64,000 nucleotides of DNA from Dryococelus australis (Eukaryota; Arthropoda; Insecta; Phasmatodea; Phasmatidae). Both the position numbers and the translations under genes were made by a program. The stretch is taken from the NCBI GenBank assembly GCA_029891345.1, contig CM057003.1:10482209-10546208 (forward strand), given 5' to 3'. The notes under the pieces were generated by a model. It did not search any database. It was not told the DNA's origin and was given only the letters and a program-made list of their open reading frames with translations. This document shows, in pieces, positions 36,790 through 48,244 of this stretch. Every line of letters starts with the position of its first letter. The first letter of the stretch is position 1.

Positions 36790-37360
36790 GTCGTCAAGCA
36801 AAGCTCTGGAAACACTAACGACGGCAAATTGGCCAGAAGATTTTTCGAGAACCCAAAAGTTGTAGTGGAAACCACGAGTGTTAACGAAGAGCTAATCACC
36901 AAATTATCAGTAATCTTAGAAGTTGTGTCTTGTGGCTATAAGCTTCGCACAGAGTAATCCATGCAATGCGCTCAAGAATATTCATTGACTAATATTCATG
37001 TTACAAGTTGCCGGAAAGTGTCCATACGATATTAATTCACGGAGCTGACGTAACGGGCTCTTCGTTGATTCCTATTGGGCATTTTAGAGACGAGGCTTTG
37101 GAAGCAAGACACGAAGCACGCAAGTGCTATCGTGAGCACGACACGAGGGAAGTAGGAAGGAAACGAAATAGCGAAGACTTACGCATGCACTCCAAATATC
37201 TTCGGAACTCCTCGTATCTCCCATCAGGCCGCCACTGAAGAAAAAAAACGAAGGCCCCCAACTGGTGAGGTTTTGAATCTCTTAGATGATCCTGAAACAT
37301 TTGCAGGGACGCTCCGGTTAAGCACATAACATTAGCGGCTCTCCGAAGAATCGTCATGAT
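36790..37360 (+). pseudogene. Transib-type transposase remnant, C-terminal part
   Basis: One frame reads SGNTNDGKLARRFFENP for the first part. A later one reads LPESVHTILIHGADV, then IPIGHFRDEALEARHEARKCY. From memory this order is that of the Transib and RAG1 catalytic core: a GN.N...AR.. block, a zinc-binding H-x4-H (VHTILIH, compare FHKTLAH in RAG1), and the block with the catalytic Glu (EARH, compare ESGNK in RAG1). A stop separates the two parts and the rest has decayed, so the copy is dead. It has the same orientation as the N-terminal pieces 8-9 kb upstream. Confidence 0.7.
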
Positions 37361-38580
37361 TAGTGATTAGGCGTGATATTTGTGAGATAATGTATATGGT
37401 TTATTTCAGTTTGGTTTTATGCTTATGATTATTATGGTTTATAAAACGATGCATTTTCTAATCACCTGCGATAAAGAATATAATTATGTTAAATTACGAA
37501 ATGTACAGTTTTAATTGTAAACTAATTAATTCACAGCGTATTTCCACAAAAATTTTAGTTTGAGATGTAATAGCCTAAGATAATACTATCCAGAATTTAC
37601 TACATAAATTTGTTTCATTTGAGAATTAAAATGAGCTTGTAAATTAAGATATTCGGACACTGTACGACGATCGCTATTTTTGCTTCAAGGCAAACACCAT
37701 GCGTCAACACATACTTGTGTGTGCTAAGAAGAAAATAAGTATAAAGATAAACACATTACAAACATCAAGCAAAATTTCCAAACATGCTTATCTACCATGA
37801 AGTTGTTAACTTTGATATTTCATATTTTGCCCTACTCTTACGTGCATTATTCTTGTGTACTGATAATCATAGCTTTATAAACTCTAACATTCCTAGTCTA
37901 TTCATAAATATGGAGGTAAAATTCAGAAGTTTATAAAACAGATGAGGTGTTTGCTGCAGATAAGTCTTTCCGAAACATGAAATTTACTCAAACAATTCAG
38001 CCTAAATTATATAATATTCCCTTTTGGTGTTATTTTATAAGAAATACTTCACATCATGAACAGCATTTAATTTCGTTCATTTAAATATTTAACTCGTAAT
38101 AAATAAGAAATAAGGTGTAAGTTTATGTGGATATAAATTTGATGTAATTCATTATCTATGCGCTCCGTAAAAAAGTAAAAATACTAGATAAAACACTATT
38201 AAAAAACTTGCCATAAAAATTATTTAGACTTGGACGGACTTGAGCTCATAAGCATGCTGCCTCTAGTGCGAATACAGCGAGGCTAACAACTATGTTACAG
38301 CGTACATGAAAGTTAAACAACTCACAACAATTCAACAATGCGTGAGGAATGAGTCACCTACGTATGGACGACGCAGCTGCTTGAAAACGTATGTAAGTAC
38401 TCATTATGAAAACAAATAAAATAAAAAAACTTTTCTAGTGATCTTAAACAAATTTGGAAAGCGGGAACTCTTTTCAGTGTACATAGAAGACTGTCTAAGC
38501 TACATTATTTAATTAAAACAGTTTTAAGCCACGGGGTTACCGCAACTCATGAAAAACGTCCGCCTTTTTTCTCTTTCTGC
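37361..38580. other. A+T-rich intergenic DNA, no gene seen
   Basis: I see nothing recognisable in this stretch. Confidence 0.55.
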
Positions 38581-38860
38581 GCGAGACGCAAAGTAGTTTG
38601 CGCGGCATGTCTCCGCCGTGTTGATTTTGTGACCGTTGTACTGTTGACGCAAATTTTGCGTTCGCGAACTGAGCGAACTTAAACAGAGCACAGCAAAATA
38701 TGGTTTTGCGTCGTGGTAGGACGCAAAGCTGCTTTGCGTCACGGTCATAATACGTATGCAAGGGTCCATTCGTTGATATAAACGATACAAATATCCACTC
38801 CATTCCCCGCTGCCCATATAAAACCTTAAGCAGAAGATAAGATAATTGTTCATATAAACC
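38581..38860. repeat. Cluster of GACGCAAA motifs and palindromes
   Basis: GACGCAAA or its inverse recurs near 38585, 38645, 38706 and 38720. At 38720-38740 two copies form a palindrome with 10-bp arms and a 1-bp centre. At 38645 GACGCAAATTTTGCGTT is also near-palindromic. Overlapping 109- and 123-codon minus-strand frames have no known domain and probably ride on this sequence. A miniature transposon is possible but I could not find matching ends. Confidence 0.4.
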
Positions 38861-39981
38861 AGTTATACCATGATTATAGCAGCTTGGGGTCATTTCCCCC
38901 AATTTCACACCTCATGTTAAATAAAATAAAACAAAGAACTAATTTTTTTATGGTATAAACTTGTCAGTGATAAAAAAACTGACATTTGTATTAGAAATCT
39001 TCTGGCACAATTTGTTTCGTTTTTTTAGTGTATGTAAACGTTTGATTGATTTATTCGTCCCTTCTTATAGTCGTTTCGTTATGTATTGGCGACTCGCATA
39101 TAGAAATAAAACACGGGAAGATATGGTCTACCCGGAGTTTGAACGTAGACCCAAGTTATCATAAACCTATGCGATCTTGACACGGAAGACAATTGATTTA
39201 ATTTTTTTTATGATGTAGAAATTTAACAGTTCCCTAGACGAATTACTTGAGAGACGTTTGTTCGAATTTATTTATTAAGGTTAGGTTATTCTCAGCTTCC
39301 AAGCTATTAACAACAAAATCTACTTTTCTTTAACTACATAAATCTGTTTTGAAGATTTGCGCCAGTTCTGCTTATTTGTTGTGTTACAGAAATTCTCCCA
39401 GTTTTGAGAGTGTTAGATACGAAAAATTAAATTATTTTATAATTGTATCAGACACTGTTAAACATGTACTCATTGTATTTGATGACATTTTTCTTGAATA
39501 AAAAATTTACACTTCATTTTTTTATAATAAGTTTATGTGAAATCCAAATTGTTTCCGTTTTACTGTAGCAATAATAATAACTAAGATGTAGTAATGATAA
39601 AATTTTCAACGTAAACGAATGCAGTGGGCTATTGCTTGACGTGTATGTAATCACCAAATAACAGATCATGCATTAAAAAAACTTTAAAATATGCAAAAAA
39701 TTTGTTTTATTTGACTTTTTTTTTCATAATTATGGCGTGATATTTAGTGATGTCACGCATAAACCCATGGCATTAATTTAGATTGTAATTTTTCCTCAAT
39801 TGTACAACTTAGTATTTGTTATTATAATTGCAGCAAAACAGGAAAAGGAAGTGTACATTTTTTATATTCGAGCGAAATGCAAATTCTTACAATATATACA
39901 AGTTGAACGATGTAGGGTACGAATACAAACAAATCAATTTTCAGGTATCCAACATCCGATAAACCTGCCAGGTGCTTTGAC
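38861..39981. other. A+T-rich intergenic DNA, no gene seen
   Basis: No gene or repeat was recognised in this stretch. Confidence 0.55.
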
Positions 39982-40021
39982 ATGCAAGCCCGCAGTACAG
40001 TTGTGTAATGCGGGCTTGCAT
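39982..40021. repeat. Perfect 13-bp hairpin
   Basis: ATGCAAGCCCGCA (39982-39994) and its exact inverse TGCGGGCTTGCAT (40009-40021) are separated by a 14-base loop. There is no T-run after it and the role is unknown. Confidence 0.85.
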
Positions 40022-40029
40022 TCGAGCGC

Positions 40030-40805
40030 CGGTCAGGCGTTCGCTCATACGCCTGCCCTTGTAAAGATGATAAGGGGGGGGGGGGGGGGACACAGTACAC
40101 GTCAGGATGCGAGGACAAGCCAATAAGCCACGGTGTGCTGTAGGGGTCGGGGGGAGGGTTATTATCCTGCGGGGTGAAGGGAAGAGCCGGAGGGCCGGTT
40201 TGATGCGGTCCAAGATTCTGTTTATCATGACGCGTCACTGTCACGTGCCCCCTCCTGCCTCCTCTGAAATAAATTACCGAGCCTCGCCACACCCTTCGTC
40301 CCCCTCCTCGCTGCCACAGGGTCCTGCCGGATCGATGGAAAACCACTGCCGAATAGCGGCGCGCCGCAAGAAGACAAAGGGTCCTGTCACGTCCGCGGAG
40401 CTAGGGGGCTTTAACGTCACACTTCCCTCCCTGACCATCCCCTCGACCACTCTTTAATCCAGGCGGTATCCTCCCCAGCCTCCCGTTTCGAAACCAATCT
40501 CTTGCACCGTCGAAGCAGGAAGGGGCAGCCCCAGGTTCATCAAACAACCTGTCAGCTCGGGGTGGGGGTTGCGGCGTCTAGGGTTGGTTCGGAGGGAGGG
40601 GGAGGAGATTCGGAGTGTTTCCAAAACCTGTCGGCCATTGGATAGGGGGGGGGGGGGATGGAAGAGAAATTTCGGCGTGGGGAGTCACGGTATTGTCAGG
40701 CGAAACATCTGGCAGCGGTCAATTACCTCCCATTTCAGTTTACCGCCTCGGAACTCTTGCCACCTCAGCCCATTTATACTGAAACAGCCACAATCCAGCG
40801 TTAAA
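40030..40805. other. G+C- and CpG-rich block with G-runs
   Basis: The composition changes sharply, with G-runs at 40074-40089 and 40645-40657 and many CpG. Several overlapping frames, up to 174 codons on the minus strand (39822-40346), are low-complexity and Pro-rich, and none has a domain. It could be a CpG-island promoter. A MITE-1 copy begins at the right edge. Confidence 0.5.
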
Positions 40806-41603
40806 GTCTGTTCACGATAAAGTGAGCGGTTTTGAAATTAAGGACGCTGCGTACCAGCTAGCAACTGCAAAATTTAAATAGGAACTCCCATGTTAACGGA
40901 TATTCTCCTCACTGCGTTAATTTTAAAAATAGGTACGTCAAACAAAATGTATTTTTCGCGAATGCTTTAGGAGAGGGCCCCCACGAGCAGTGCGTACATT
41001 TTTTTTTTTTTTGTAAAAGATAAATTTTAAAAATCTCTTGCAGGCACGTTATATATTTCATGGAAACATCTCAACTGTATGTAACTCCTCCTAAATAATT
41101 CGTCATGAAAGCATTTTGTTTTAAAGTCCTGTCATTAAAATTTAACGCAATGAAGCGAAATACTCCTAACATGGGATTTCTTATTTAAATTTTGCTGCTG
41201 TCAGCCGGTAGGCAGTGCCCTCAATCTTAGAGAAATATAACTGCTACTACCTGCATATATTTTAACTGGCACACTGATTGACATAAGCCGAGTAAAGTTG
41301 GTAACGATGTAAGGAAAGTAGTTCGAACGTCTTGACGTCGAATTAAAAGTGTTAGTTAACTATTTGTCAAAACTTAAATTATTTATTTACCTTTGTTTTT
41401 TTAATGAATCTAAATGAAAAAATAGCAGTTATCTAAAAAATTTACTTTTATAATAATTTCACTGTTTCACTTGGCCGACGCATGAATAGAGTGATATGGC
41501 CCATGTCAAAGTTAGTTTTACATATCTCGGACGAATACACAAAGTGCATAAAAGAAGATACCAAGCAGGGCTTTTAAAAGTGCTCAGTTAATCGTGGATA
41601 ACC
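40806..41603 (-). mobile_element. MITE-1 copy split by another MITE
   Basis: The left end GTCTGTTCACGATAAAGTGA runs to TTTTGAAAT. The match resumes at 41222 with AATCTTAGAGAAA, CTACCTGCATATATTTTAAC, GAGTAAAGTTGGTAACGATG and GATATGGCCCATGTCAAAG, and ends at ATAACC before TATA. Without the 381-bp insertion the copy is about 417 bp, close to the 423 bp of the copies at 51133 and 57357. Confidence 0.82.
40841..41221 (+). mobile_element. MITE-6 with long inverted arms, nested in MITE-1
   Basis: The left arm AGGACGCTGCGTACC then GCAAAATTTAAATAGGAACT and CCCATGTTA is mirrored by the right arm, whose inverse reads AGGGCACTGCCTACC, GCAAAATTTAAATAAGAAAT and CCCATGTTA. Similarity extends about 90 bp inward (CTGCGTTAA versus TTGCGTTAA). 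It breaks the surrounding MITE-1 match exactly and so is younger. No target duplication is clear. Confidence 0.75.
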
Positions 41604-41609
41604 TATAAA

Positions 41610-41745
41610 AGCTGTTCTCGGTAAAGTGAGCACTTTTGAGGCCCTAGTTATTTTTTTCCTATCAACCAAGTTGTATCCTTCCGCCACCTTTTTTTTTATA
41701 ATCATTGCCAAGTGAGTAATAAACACAGTGTATATATTTCACATG
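41610..41745 (+). mobile_element. Truncated short-form MITE-1
   Basis: GCTGTTCTCGGTAAAGTGAG, CTTCCGCCACC and TGAGTAATAAACACAGTGTA match the left part of the copy at 1814-2045. It starts a few bases after the end of the previous MITE-1, and its right half is missing. Confidence 0.65.
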
Positions 41746-42927
41746 ACTCGGAAGTAAATGTGGGAAATGCTGGCTATATAACTGACACGCGTGTGCACGC
41801 AGCGGTTTAAAGACTCATCTAGCGGCAAATGTGCAAAAATGTTTAATTCCCGGCGGAATCGTCTGTCGACAACAGCAGTTATGACGAGGTATCGTAAACA
41901 TCCCCATCGCGTATCTGTTTGACGTAAATGTTTTCACATCGCTTCCAGGAAACACGTTAAATATTCTGTGTATTCTGTGTAATTGTCTTTTCAAAAATGT
42001 GAACCTAAGGCCATTATTCTTTAAATCTGTTCTTTCACTCTTCCTAGAATATAAATATTTTCGAAATAAAAAACTACGTGGTTTTATAACTCAATATGTT
42101 TTATAAAAATCGGTTTTTTATCAGCTTTAAATTGACTTTACGTAAAATTTAAATTAAACAAACTATTCTTCTTATTATATCTTGCAAATTTTACGTGCTC
42201 TCTTTCTGTACATAAATTAGTATTTACGTAGAGATTTAATGAAATGTTATAGTAAGGAAGCATTTCGGGTTACTATCAGGAATGTAAGATAGAACTATAT
42301 TAAGGTGAAAAGTTAAAAATATATCTAAATATAGTGGCATGTATAGGCACTGACAAAGTAGTATAGATTTGTAAAAATTGTTCAAATTATAGGCACGAAA
42401 TATTTTGGTTTCAAATTGTTCTATTTCTGGGAAAAATTAGTTGTTCCCACATATTTTACATAGTTGTTAAAATAAAATTTTAGATATATACCTATTTAAA
42501 TTCTCATGACAAATCATCCATGGTATGGACGAATAAGATTTTAATTAATTAAACCATTGTCTAGATTTAAAATAAATGTTATAACCCTATAAAATAATGT
42601 TCTAGTAGTATATTCATTTTAAATTCTTTCTTAAATATTGATGAAATAAAAATACTCATCGGTATTTTAAATGGCAAAGACGGATATATACGCAATGAAG
42701 ACAGGCAATGTAATATGTGTCATTTATGCCATCACAGTTAAAGTGACTGTTTTATAACCACACTCGTAGTGGATCACCTGAGCATGACGATATATTGTTG
42801 ATGGTGGAAGTATTATTCTACATTACGGCAAAACAGATCAAATGTAAGGTGGTAAACTGCCTTATAATGATAATAATACATTTCCTAAACACAAAAAGGA
42901 CCGCCGGTTAGCAAGACGATAGTGGAA
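41746..42927. other. A+T-rich intergenic DNA, no gene seen
   Basis: I see nothing recognisable in this stretch. Confidence 0.55.
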
Positions 42928-43370
42928 GGCTTGTTCACACGTATTCGTACGCTTAGTAACGTTAAATGTGTACTTTTGAAATCCGTACTTAAAGTATACT
43001 TGTATACACGTTGTGTATTCTTCCGCCTTATGTAAAATTGGCATTGCTGCTGCCCTCAGCGCTTTATTCATGCGTCGGTAAAATGAAACTGAGAAATTAT
43101 GAAGAAATTTAATACTTTATAAATCTGCTCATTTTTTTTACACTTCGATACATTAGAAAAACAGAAAGCGAAACAATTAATTTTAAGTTATCACAAATGG
43201 TTACCTAACACTTTTTATTCGACGTTAAGATGTGGATCTACTTTCCATTCACCGTTACCAACTTTAACGGGCGAATGTCACTCAGTTCGCCCATTAAAAT
43301 ATATGCATGCAGGGGCAGTGCCTTTTTTCTAAGGTTCGTTTCTTAAGTGCTCAATTTATTGTGAACAGCA
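42928..43370 (+). mobile_element. MITE-1 copy with a short insertion in its left end
   Basis: GGCTTGTTCACA is followed by about 26 foreign bases, and the family sequence then resumes at ATGTGTACTTTTGAAAT. Family blocks ATTCTTCCGCCTTATGTAAA, CACTTCGATACATTAGAAAA, GTTACCTAACACTTTTTATT and GTTACCAACTTTA follow. The right end TTTATTGTGAACAGC is well kept. Confidence 0.82.
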
Positions 43371-44099
43371 TTTATATGTGTTACAAGACACAAAGCAAAA
43401 ATTTAAGTAAACAAAAATGCTAACAGTTTGGCTCACATTTGCGAATATGAACTACGAAAATATGAGTAACTACACAACGACTCTAGTACCTGCATTACGA
43501 GGGCTATATCCGTGCCATCTTGGATTTAAGTATTTTCCTCCGTAACTTAATTTTCGGAGTCAAAATTTAAAAACCAAGCAAGTCAAGGCATAGGGGAGAT
43601 CTTAACAGTTATTTATAAATCCAACTTATTTTATTTAGACGATTGGTTTCACGTCTGCAACCGTATTTAAAACTTATCTAATTACTTAATAATTTCAAAC
43701 CTACATGGGAGAATACAGGTAAAATATATACCGTATGAACTTAAAAAAAAGTAGTCCTATATTCATGTCCACCTTTTATTTTTGATTTTTTAATGCCTGG
43801 TCATAAATTTGTAGTACGAAGATTTGTAATAAAAATTTAAGATAGAATGGATACTACCCCCTTAAATGGCTATCCGCCTTACGTGTCAGTTAATTCTGCG
43901 CGACTTCATCATATTCCGTTATTTAATATTATAATTTTCTTATGATGAAATGTACATAAAATGGGTTCATCTAAATAACTGACGGTTAAAAGCAGACAGG
44001 TCATGCAGTGTTCAATGATTCCGTAATCATTTACACTGGGAGTAGCTTGTTGGGTAAGATTTGGAGAGTAGATTGGCACAGAAGAATTTATTATTTTCC
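43371..44099. other. A+T-rich intergenic DNA, no gene seen
   Basis: I see nothing recognisable in this stretch. Confidence 0.5.
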
Positions 44100-44805
44100 C
44101 TCCCCTTCACGACTCCGTAAGATCGTTATTGGTTCGTCGCCGAGAGTAATACTAGCAAATGTCCTGCCGGTACTCCAGCCACAGCAATTTCCCTATAGCC
44201 TCGCGGACGCCCCCTATCTCAATTTCGTCGCCCCCTACACCCCTCGGGGCCTCCTCGAGTCTGGGTGTCAAACCACCCCCTCACAACCTCCCCTCCCCCC
44301 TTCGCCATTACCGCAAGAACGGCCTCGTTTGCACAGTTGGCCCCCGGGGGTGTTGTGGCCAGCGTGGACGCATGCCCGGGCAGATGGGGGAGTGGTTGTC
44401 GGCCACCCTCCCCCCAAACCCACCACTTTGTCGCCCCCCCCCTACCTTGCCGGCGCCCACGTGCATCGCGTCGCTAACTGCTGCGACAAACAGCGGCTAA
44501 TCCTACCCCCTCCCGCCTCGCGGTCCAACGCTTCCTAGGCGTACGAATTCCGTGCGAGTGCTAAGCCACGAGCCGAAATGGAATCTGCGCGCGCGACCAC
44601 AGCAGCCGGGAGGGGAGCCGGGTACGAATGCTTATGCTTGTCGCCAGCACGGTTCGTGGGCGGGAGAGGAAATCATTATGCTGCTGCATGAATGGACTTG
44701 GCGCGGTGAGGGCCGTATTGTGTGCGGATGTTCTGTCTCTACAGAGACTTCTAGAAATTACATTTCCGACAGTAATTACGACTACCAACAAAAGGAGACA
44801 CTCGA
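44100..44805. other. G+C- and CpG-rich block
   Basis: The block is strongly C-rich on the plus strand and CpG-rich (GCGCGCGCG near 44587). Frames of 176, 113, 105 and 85 codons overlap on both strands, which G+C-rich DNA produces by chance; the predicted peptides are Pro-rich and have no domain. A MITE-1 copy starts at 44811. A promoter-type island is possible. Confidence 0.5.
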
Positions 44806-44810
44806 ATAAA

Positions 44811-45194
44811 GGCTGTTGAGCATTTTTTTTTTTAAACAACCTCAGTAAAAATATTTTAACGGGCGCACTGAGTGACATGCGCCCAGTAAAGTTGGTAACG
44901 ATGGAGGGAAAGCAGTTCCATATCTTAATGGCGAATAAAAAGTTTAACGTAACTAATTATCATCATTTAAATGACTTCCTTCACCTTCTATTTAATTCAT
45001 CGAAGTGTAAAAATGAGCAGATTTGTGAAATTTTCGTTTTCTAACAATTTTACAGTTTCACTTGACTGACACTTGAATAAAGTGGTGAGGCCCAAGGCAA
45101 CGTTAATTTTATATAAGGCGGAATGATACACAAAGTGTGTACAAGTATATCTCAAGACGGACTTTCAAAAGTATTCATTTTACCGTGAACAGCC
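44811..45194 (-). mobile_element. MITE-1 copy
   Basis: GGCTGTTGAGCA (left end with an internal deletion), AACGGGCGCACTGAGTGACA, TGCGCCCAGTAAAGTTGG, CATCGAAGTGTAAAAATGAG and TTTTACCGTGAACAGCC follow the family order in the direction of 57357-57779. The right end is intact and is followed by TATA. Confidence 0.85.
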
Positions 45195-45206
45195 TATAAA
45201 AATTTT

Positions 45207-45650
45207 TGCTATGGTCAATTCGCGGTTACTTCTCACTTTTTTTGAAATCAAACCTTAGAAAAATCACACTGTCTATGACACGATTGGTTGTTTCCTATTT
45301 AGGTTATACTATATCACGACCGTTTTATACTTGTGTTAACATTAAAGTGCCTTATTTTCGGTTAACTTGAATTATTTTATTACTATATTGTGTATCAATT
45401 ACTATGTTTCGTTTACAATTAATTCGAATTAAAACATTTAGAATATTTGTGTGTTGGTAATGCCTAGTAAGAAATAGTTCTTATGGAAAATATTATGACA
45501 CTGAGTGCACACGAATGGGGTTAAGTAGTCCCTTCGGTGTAGTATTTTATACTAGGGCGAGCTTTGTTAGCATAAGGCGGATGGATATCCTGGAAGAATA
45601 AATTTAGCAGGGCTTCAGAAAAATTGGATGTAAGCCTGAATTAACTACAA
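45207..45650 (+). mobile_element. MITE-3 copy, full length
   Basis: The left end GCTATGGTCAATTCGCGGTT is imperfectly inverse to the right end (AAGCCTGAATTAACTACA). In between lie GGTTGTTTCCTA, TATACTTGTGTTAACATTAA, TGTGTTGGTAATGCC, AGTAAGAAATAG and AGCAGGGCTTCAGAAAAATT, shared with 15763, 56299 and 59734. It starts 12 bp after the neighbouring MITE-1. Confidence 0.75.
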
Positions 45651-47150
45651 AGAGCTTAACTGAAATACTGTATTTAATAAACATGACAACATATGGGGCA
45701 AAATACAAATTTCACACGAGGAAAGATTTTTTTTTTTTTAAATTGGACTATTCGACCCTAAAGTACGAAATAATTATTTACGTAAAGAAGTCTTGAAAAT
45801 TCAAAATCATAATCATATGTAAAACACAATTTTTAGTTTAACCTTTTAGAAACACTGCCTCCATCTTTATTATGGCTTGCACTCATTAAAATAGTCAATG
45901 TTCCCTTTATTTTAGAAAAAAAGAAGTTTGCTCTGTTATGCGTCAATTTAAGGAAGTGTGTTATTGGATATATAGGCTGTAAAGTTTCACGTGAAATATG
46001 TCAGTCAAGAACGTATTAATTTCTCGATTTGTTTCGCACATCGCCTTTCTAAAAAAACAATTACACCTATTTCGTCTAAACTAATACTATTCGTTGAATA
46101 AGGTGTTTGTGAGTATTAGTTTAGATATAAGTTCTTTTCACTTGATAGAGTATGAACACGGTTTATTTAGTAATAAAAGGAAAAATGTGAACAGAATTGT
46201 AATTGCGACAGCGAATATGAAGTGGAAGGACGCGAGAGTACGTTATTTGCAACCTGGTTTGAAAATGCATCCGAAAATGCCCTGGAAATAAATTGCTCGA
46301 TCTCCGTCCAAGTTTACTGGTGAATCTGAAAATAGTACAGTCAGAGCAGGGAAATAAAGCAACAGATAGGAATTCACGTGACGCCAAGAAATAAGAGCGA
46401 AGGAAAAAATTCTGTTCTCAATTTTGTGCGTTGACAAAGTAAAAATTGCTGAATTATTACTTTTACTATTTTTTTTTTTATAACTTTCGGCATATCACGC
46501 AGCAGAAACGAAAATAAAATTTCGCCTTGTGTACGTATTATTTAAACGATTCTGGAATTTAGTTTTGGAAAACAGATAATGAAAATGATGCCCTGAAATT
46601 AATGCCTGTGTAATGGTTACGTAAATATGCTTAAGGAAAATACGACCGTGCACGCATAAGGTATAACACGTTGGAAGTTCGGTTTTATTCTAGATGTAGA
46701 TAAATAAAAAAATTTCCCACTGATCTGAGTACTGACATAAAAAACTTTATAATTATGGCCGATAGAGTTACTTCAAATTATTATGAGCAGTGAACATTGA
46801 ACGCGCTTGATAAAATCTTTATTTTTAAAAAGTTCACGAGGCTTTAAAAAAATTAACGAACGGCAAAATTTTCCTTTCATAGTCTGTAAAAAGCATTTAT
46901 GAGCTTTAGTTTTCTTTGAACGTACGAGGACAAATTCTGTAGCAACGCAGTCATTACTGAATTCTTGAAATCAAAGATCAACGGGATAGACACGGGAGGT
47001 GGTCGAAACCCGAAGTCTTTTAGCGCCAACGACAGTAAAGTGACTGGTAGATGGAGCAGCGAAGGAACGTAATGGCGGGGTGAGCGAGCGTGCCTTGAAA
47101 ATACCCACCAGCCGACGGAAATGTCCGACACGCTTCGCACATGCAAACAT
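45651..47150. other. Unassigned DNA, no gene supported
   Basis: No gene was recognised. Frames of 64-89 codons at 46094, 46163, 46243 and 46877 have no known domain. Confidence 0.5.
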
Positions 47151-47230
47151 CTTTTTTTCTAACCCTGCCGGGATTCAAACCCGCAAGAAGGTGAACTGAC
47201 AACTTGCGAGACAGCGGTGCAAACAAATAA
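47151..47230 (-). pseudogene. tRNA-like relic, minus strand
   Basis: The minus strand reads CACCGCTGTCTCGCAAGTTG, then CTTGCGGGTTTGAATCCCGG, a good B-box in a closable T-arm. The A-box region is degenerate and no full cloverleaf can be drawn. This is probably a SINE head or tRNA pseudogene. Confidence 0.4.
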
Positions 47231-48244
47231 GCGTACTGGCAGAAGAGCAGCAGATAGCGAATTTTTCTGGAAGTCGCGGAAGTAATGAGAACACAGAACC
47301 AATGTGAAAGCTGCGGTCTTTGAACACTGGATGAGAGTCTCTCTGCTTTAGTATCCATGTACCTAGCGTAATTGTCTGTGAACTAAATTACTTGCCTCGT
47401 ATTCGGGGTGTTTAGAGATAATGGAAAATTGCGAAAAAAATTTTGATTCAACATATAGGGGCCTATTCGATAACACTATAGCTAGTTTATTATTTTATGA
47501 TCGGATGAACAAAGTTTCGACTGGGTTAAATTGTTTGCATACCAACCACAAACGTTCTGCCTTATAGTATCAGAATCCTCATTGGCCCAGTAAAATGGGG
47601 TAGTAGCTTCATACATGCATGACAGCCAATAAGAAATTAAAACTGTCGGACTTTTGTGCAGTGCATTGAGTCCTAGTAAACAGCCAACTTTTCCCGCGAT
47701 AAACCATCGTTTCTAAAGATGTTGTGCGTTCTGTCCTAATCGCAGTCTTCTCTGAGCGTTTCTTTTGATTTATCATTAATTTGAAACTTTCGAGTTCTTC
47801 TCCGTAACATTAAAATATTTTATTAGCATGCTGCCACAAAATATTAATGAAATCCTGACCCACTTGGAAAATATACGTCCAAAAATCTGAGCATTTCTAC
47901 GAACGAGCGCGAATTGAAGAAATTGCGTCGGGCGCGTGATGTATAAAAAAACCAAATAAAAATTTCTCGGAGCGATTGCATCTACCAAAGGCAGTATTGG
48001 AAACAAGTACACAAGTTAACACAACACAAAGAACTCTGTTGTGAACTGGGTGACCAGCGTCCAACCAACAGCAGCACGGGGTGTTATTTAAATGTTTCAT
48101 TTCACATCAATTTACAGTCACAGGTGTTGCAGATAGCAAATATTTTGATCAATGGTGTACTTAAGCAGACCAGGAACCTGGTTCGTTATCGCAACTGTAG
48201 GCTCTGTGTTTGGTGGTCAGTGATATGAACCGTCGTATAGTGTA
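47231..48244. other. Unassigned DNA, no gene supported
   Basis: No gene was recognised. Overlapping minus-strand frames of 67-112 codons have no known domain. Confidence 0.45.

Noticed and set aside
38537-38908. 123-codon minus-strand frame
   Set aside because: It overlaps a palindrome and motif cluster; the peptide has no recognised domain and a second frame of similar length overlaps it.
39822-40346. 174-codon minus-strand frame
   Set aside because: It crosses a 16-G run and G+C-rich DNA, with overlapping frames on both strands; no domain.
44008-44538. 176-codon plus-strand frame
   Set aside because: It lies in C-rich, CpG-rich DNA with equally long overlapping frames; Pro-rich low-complexity peptide with no domain.
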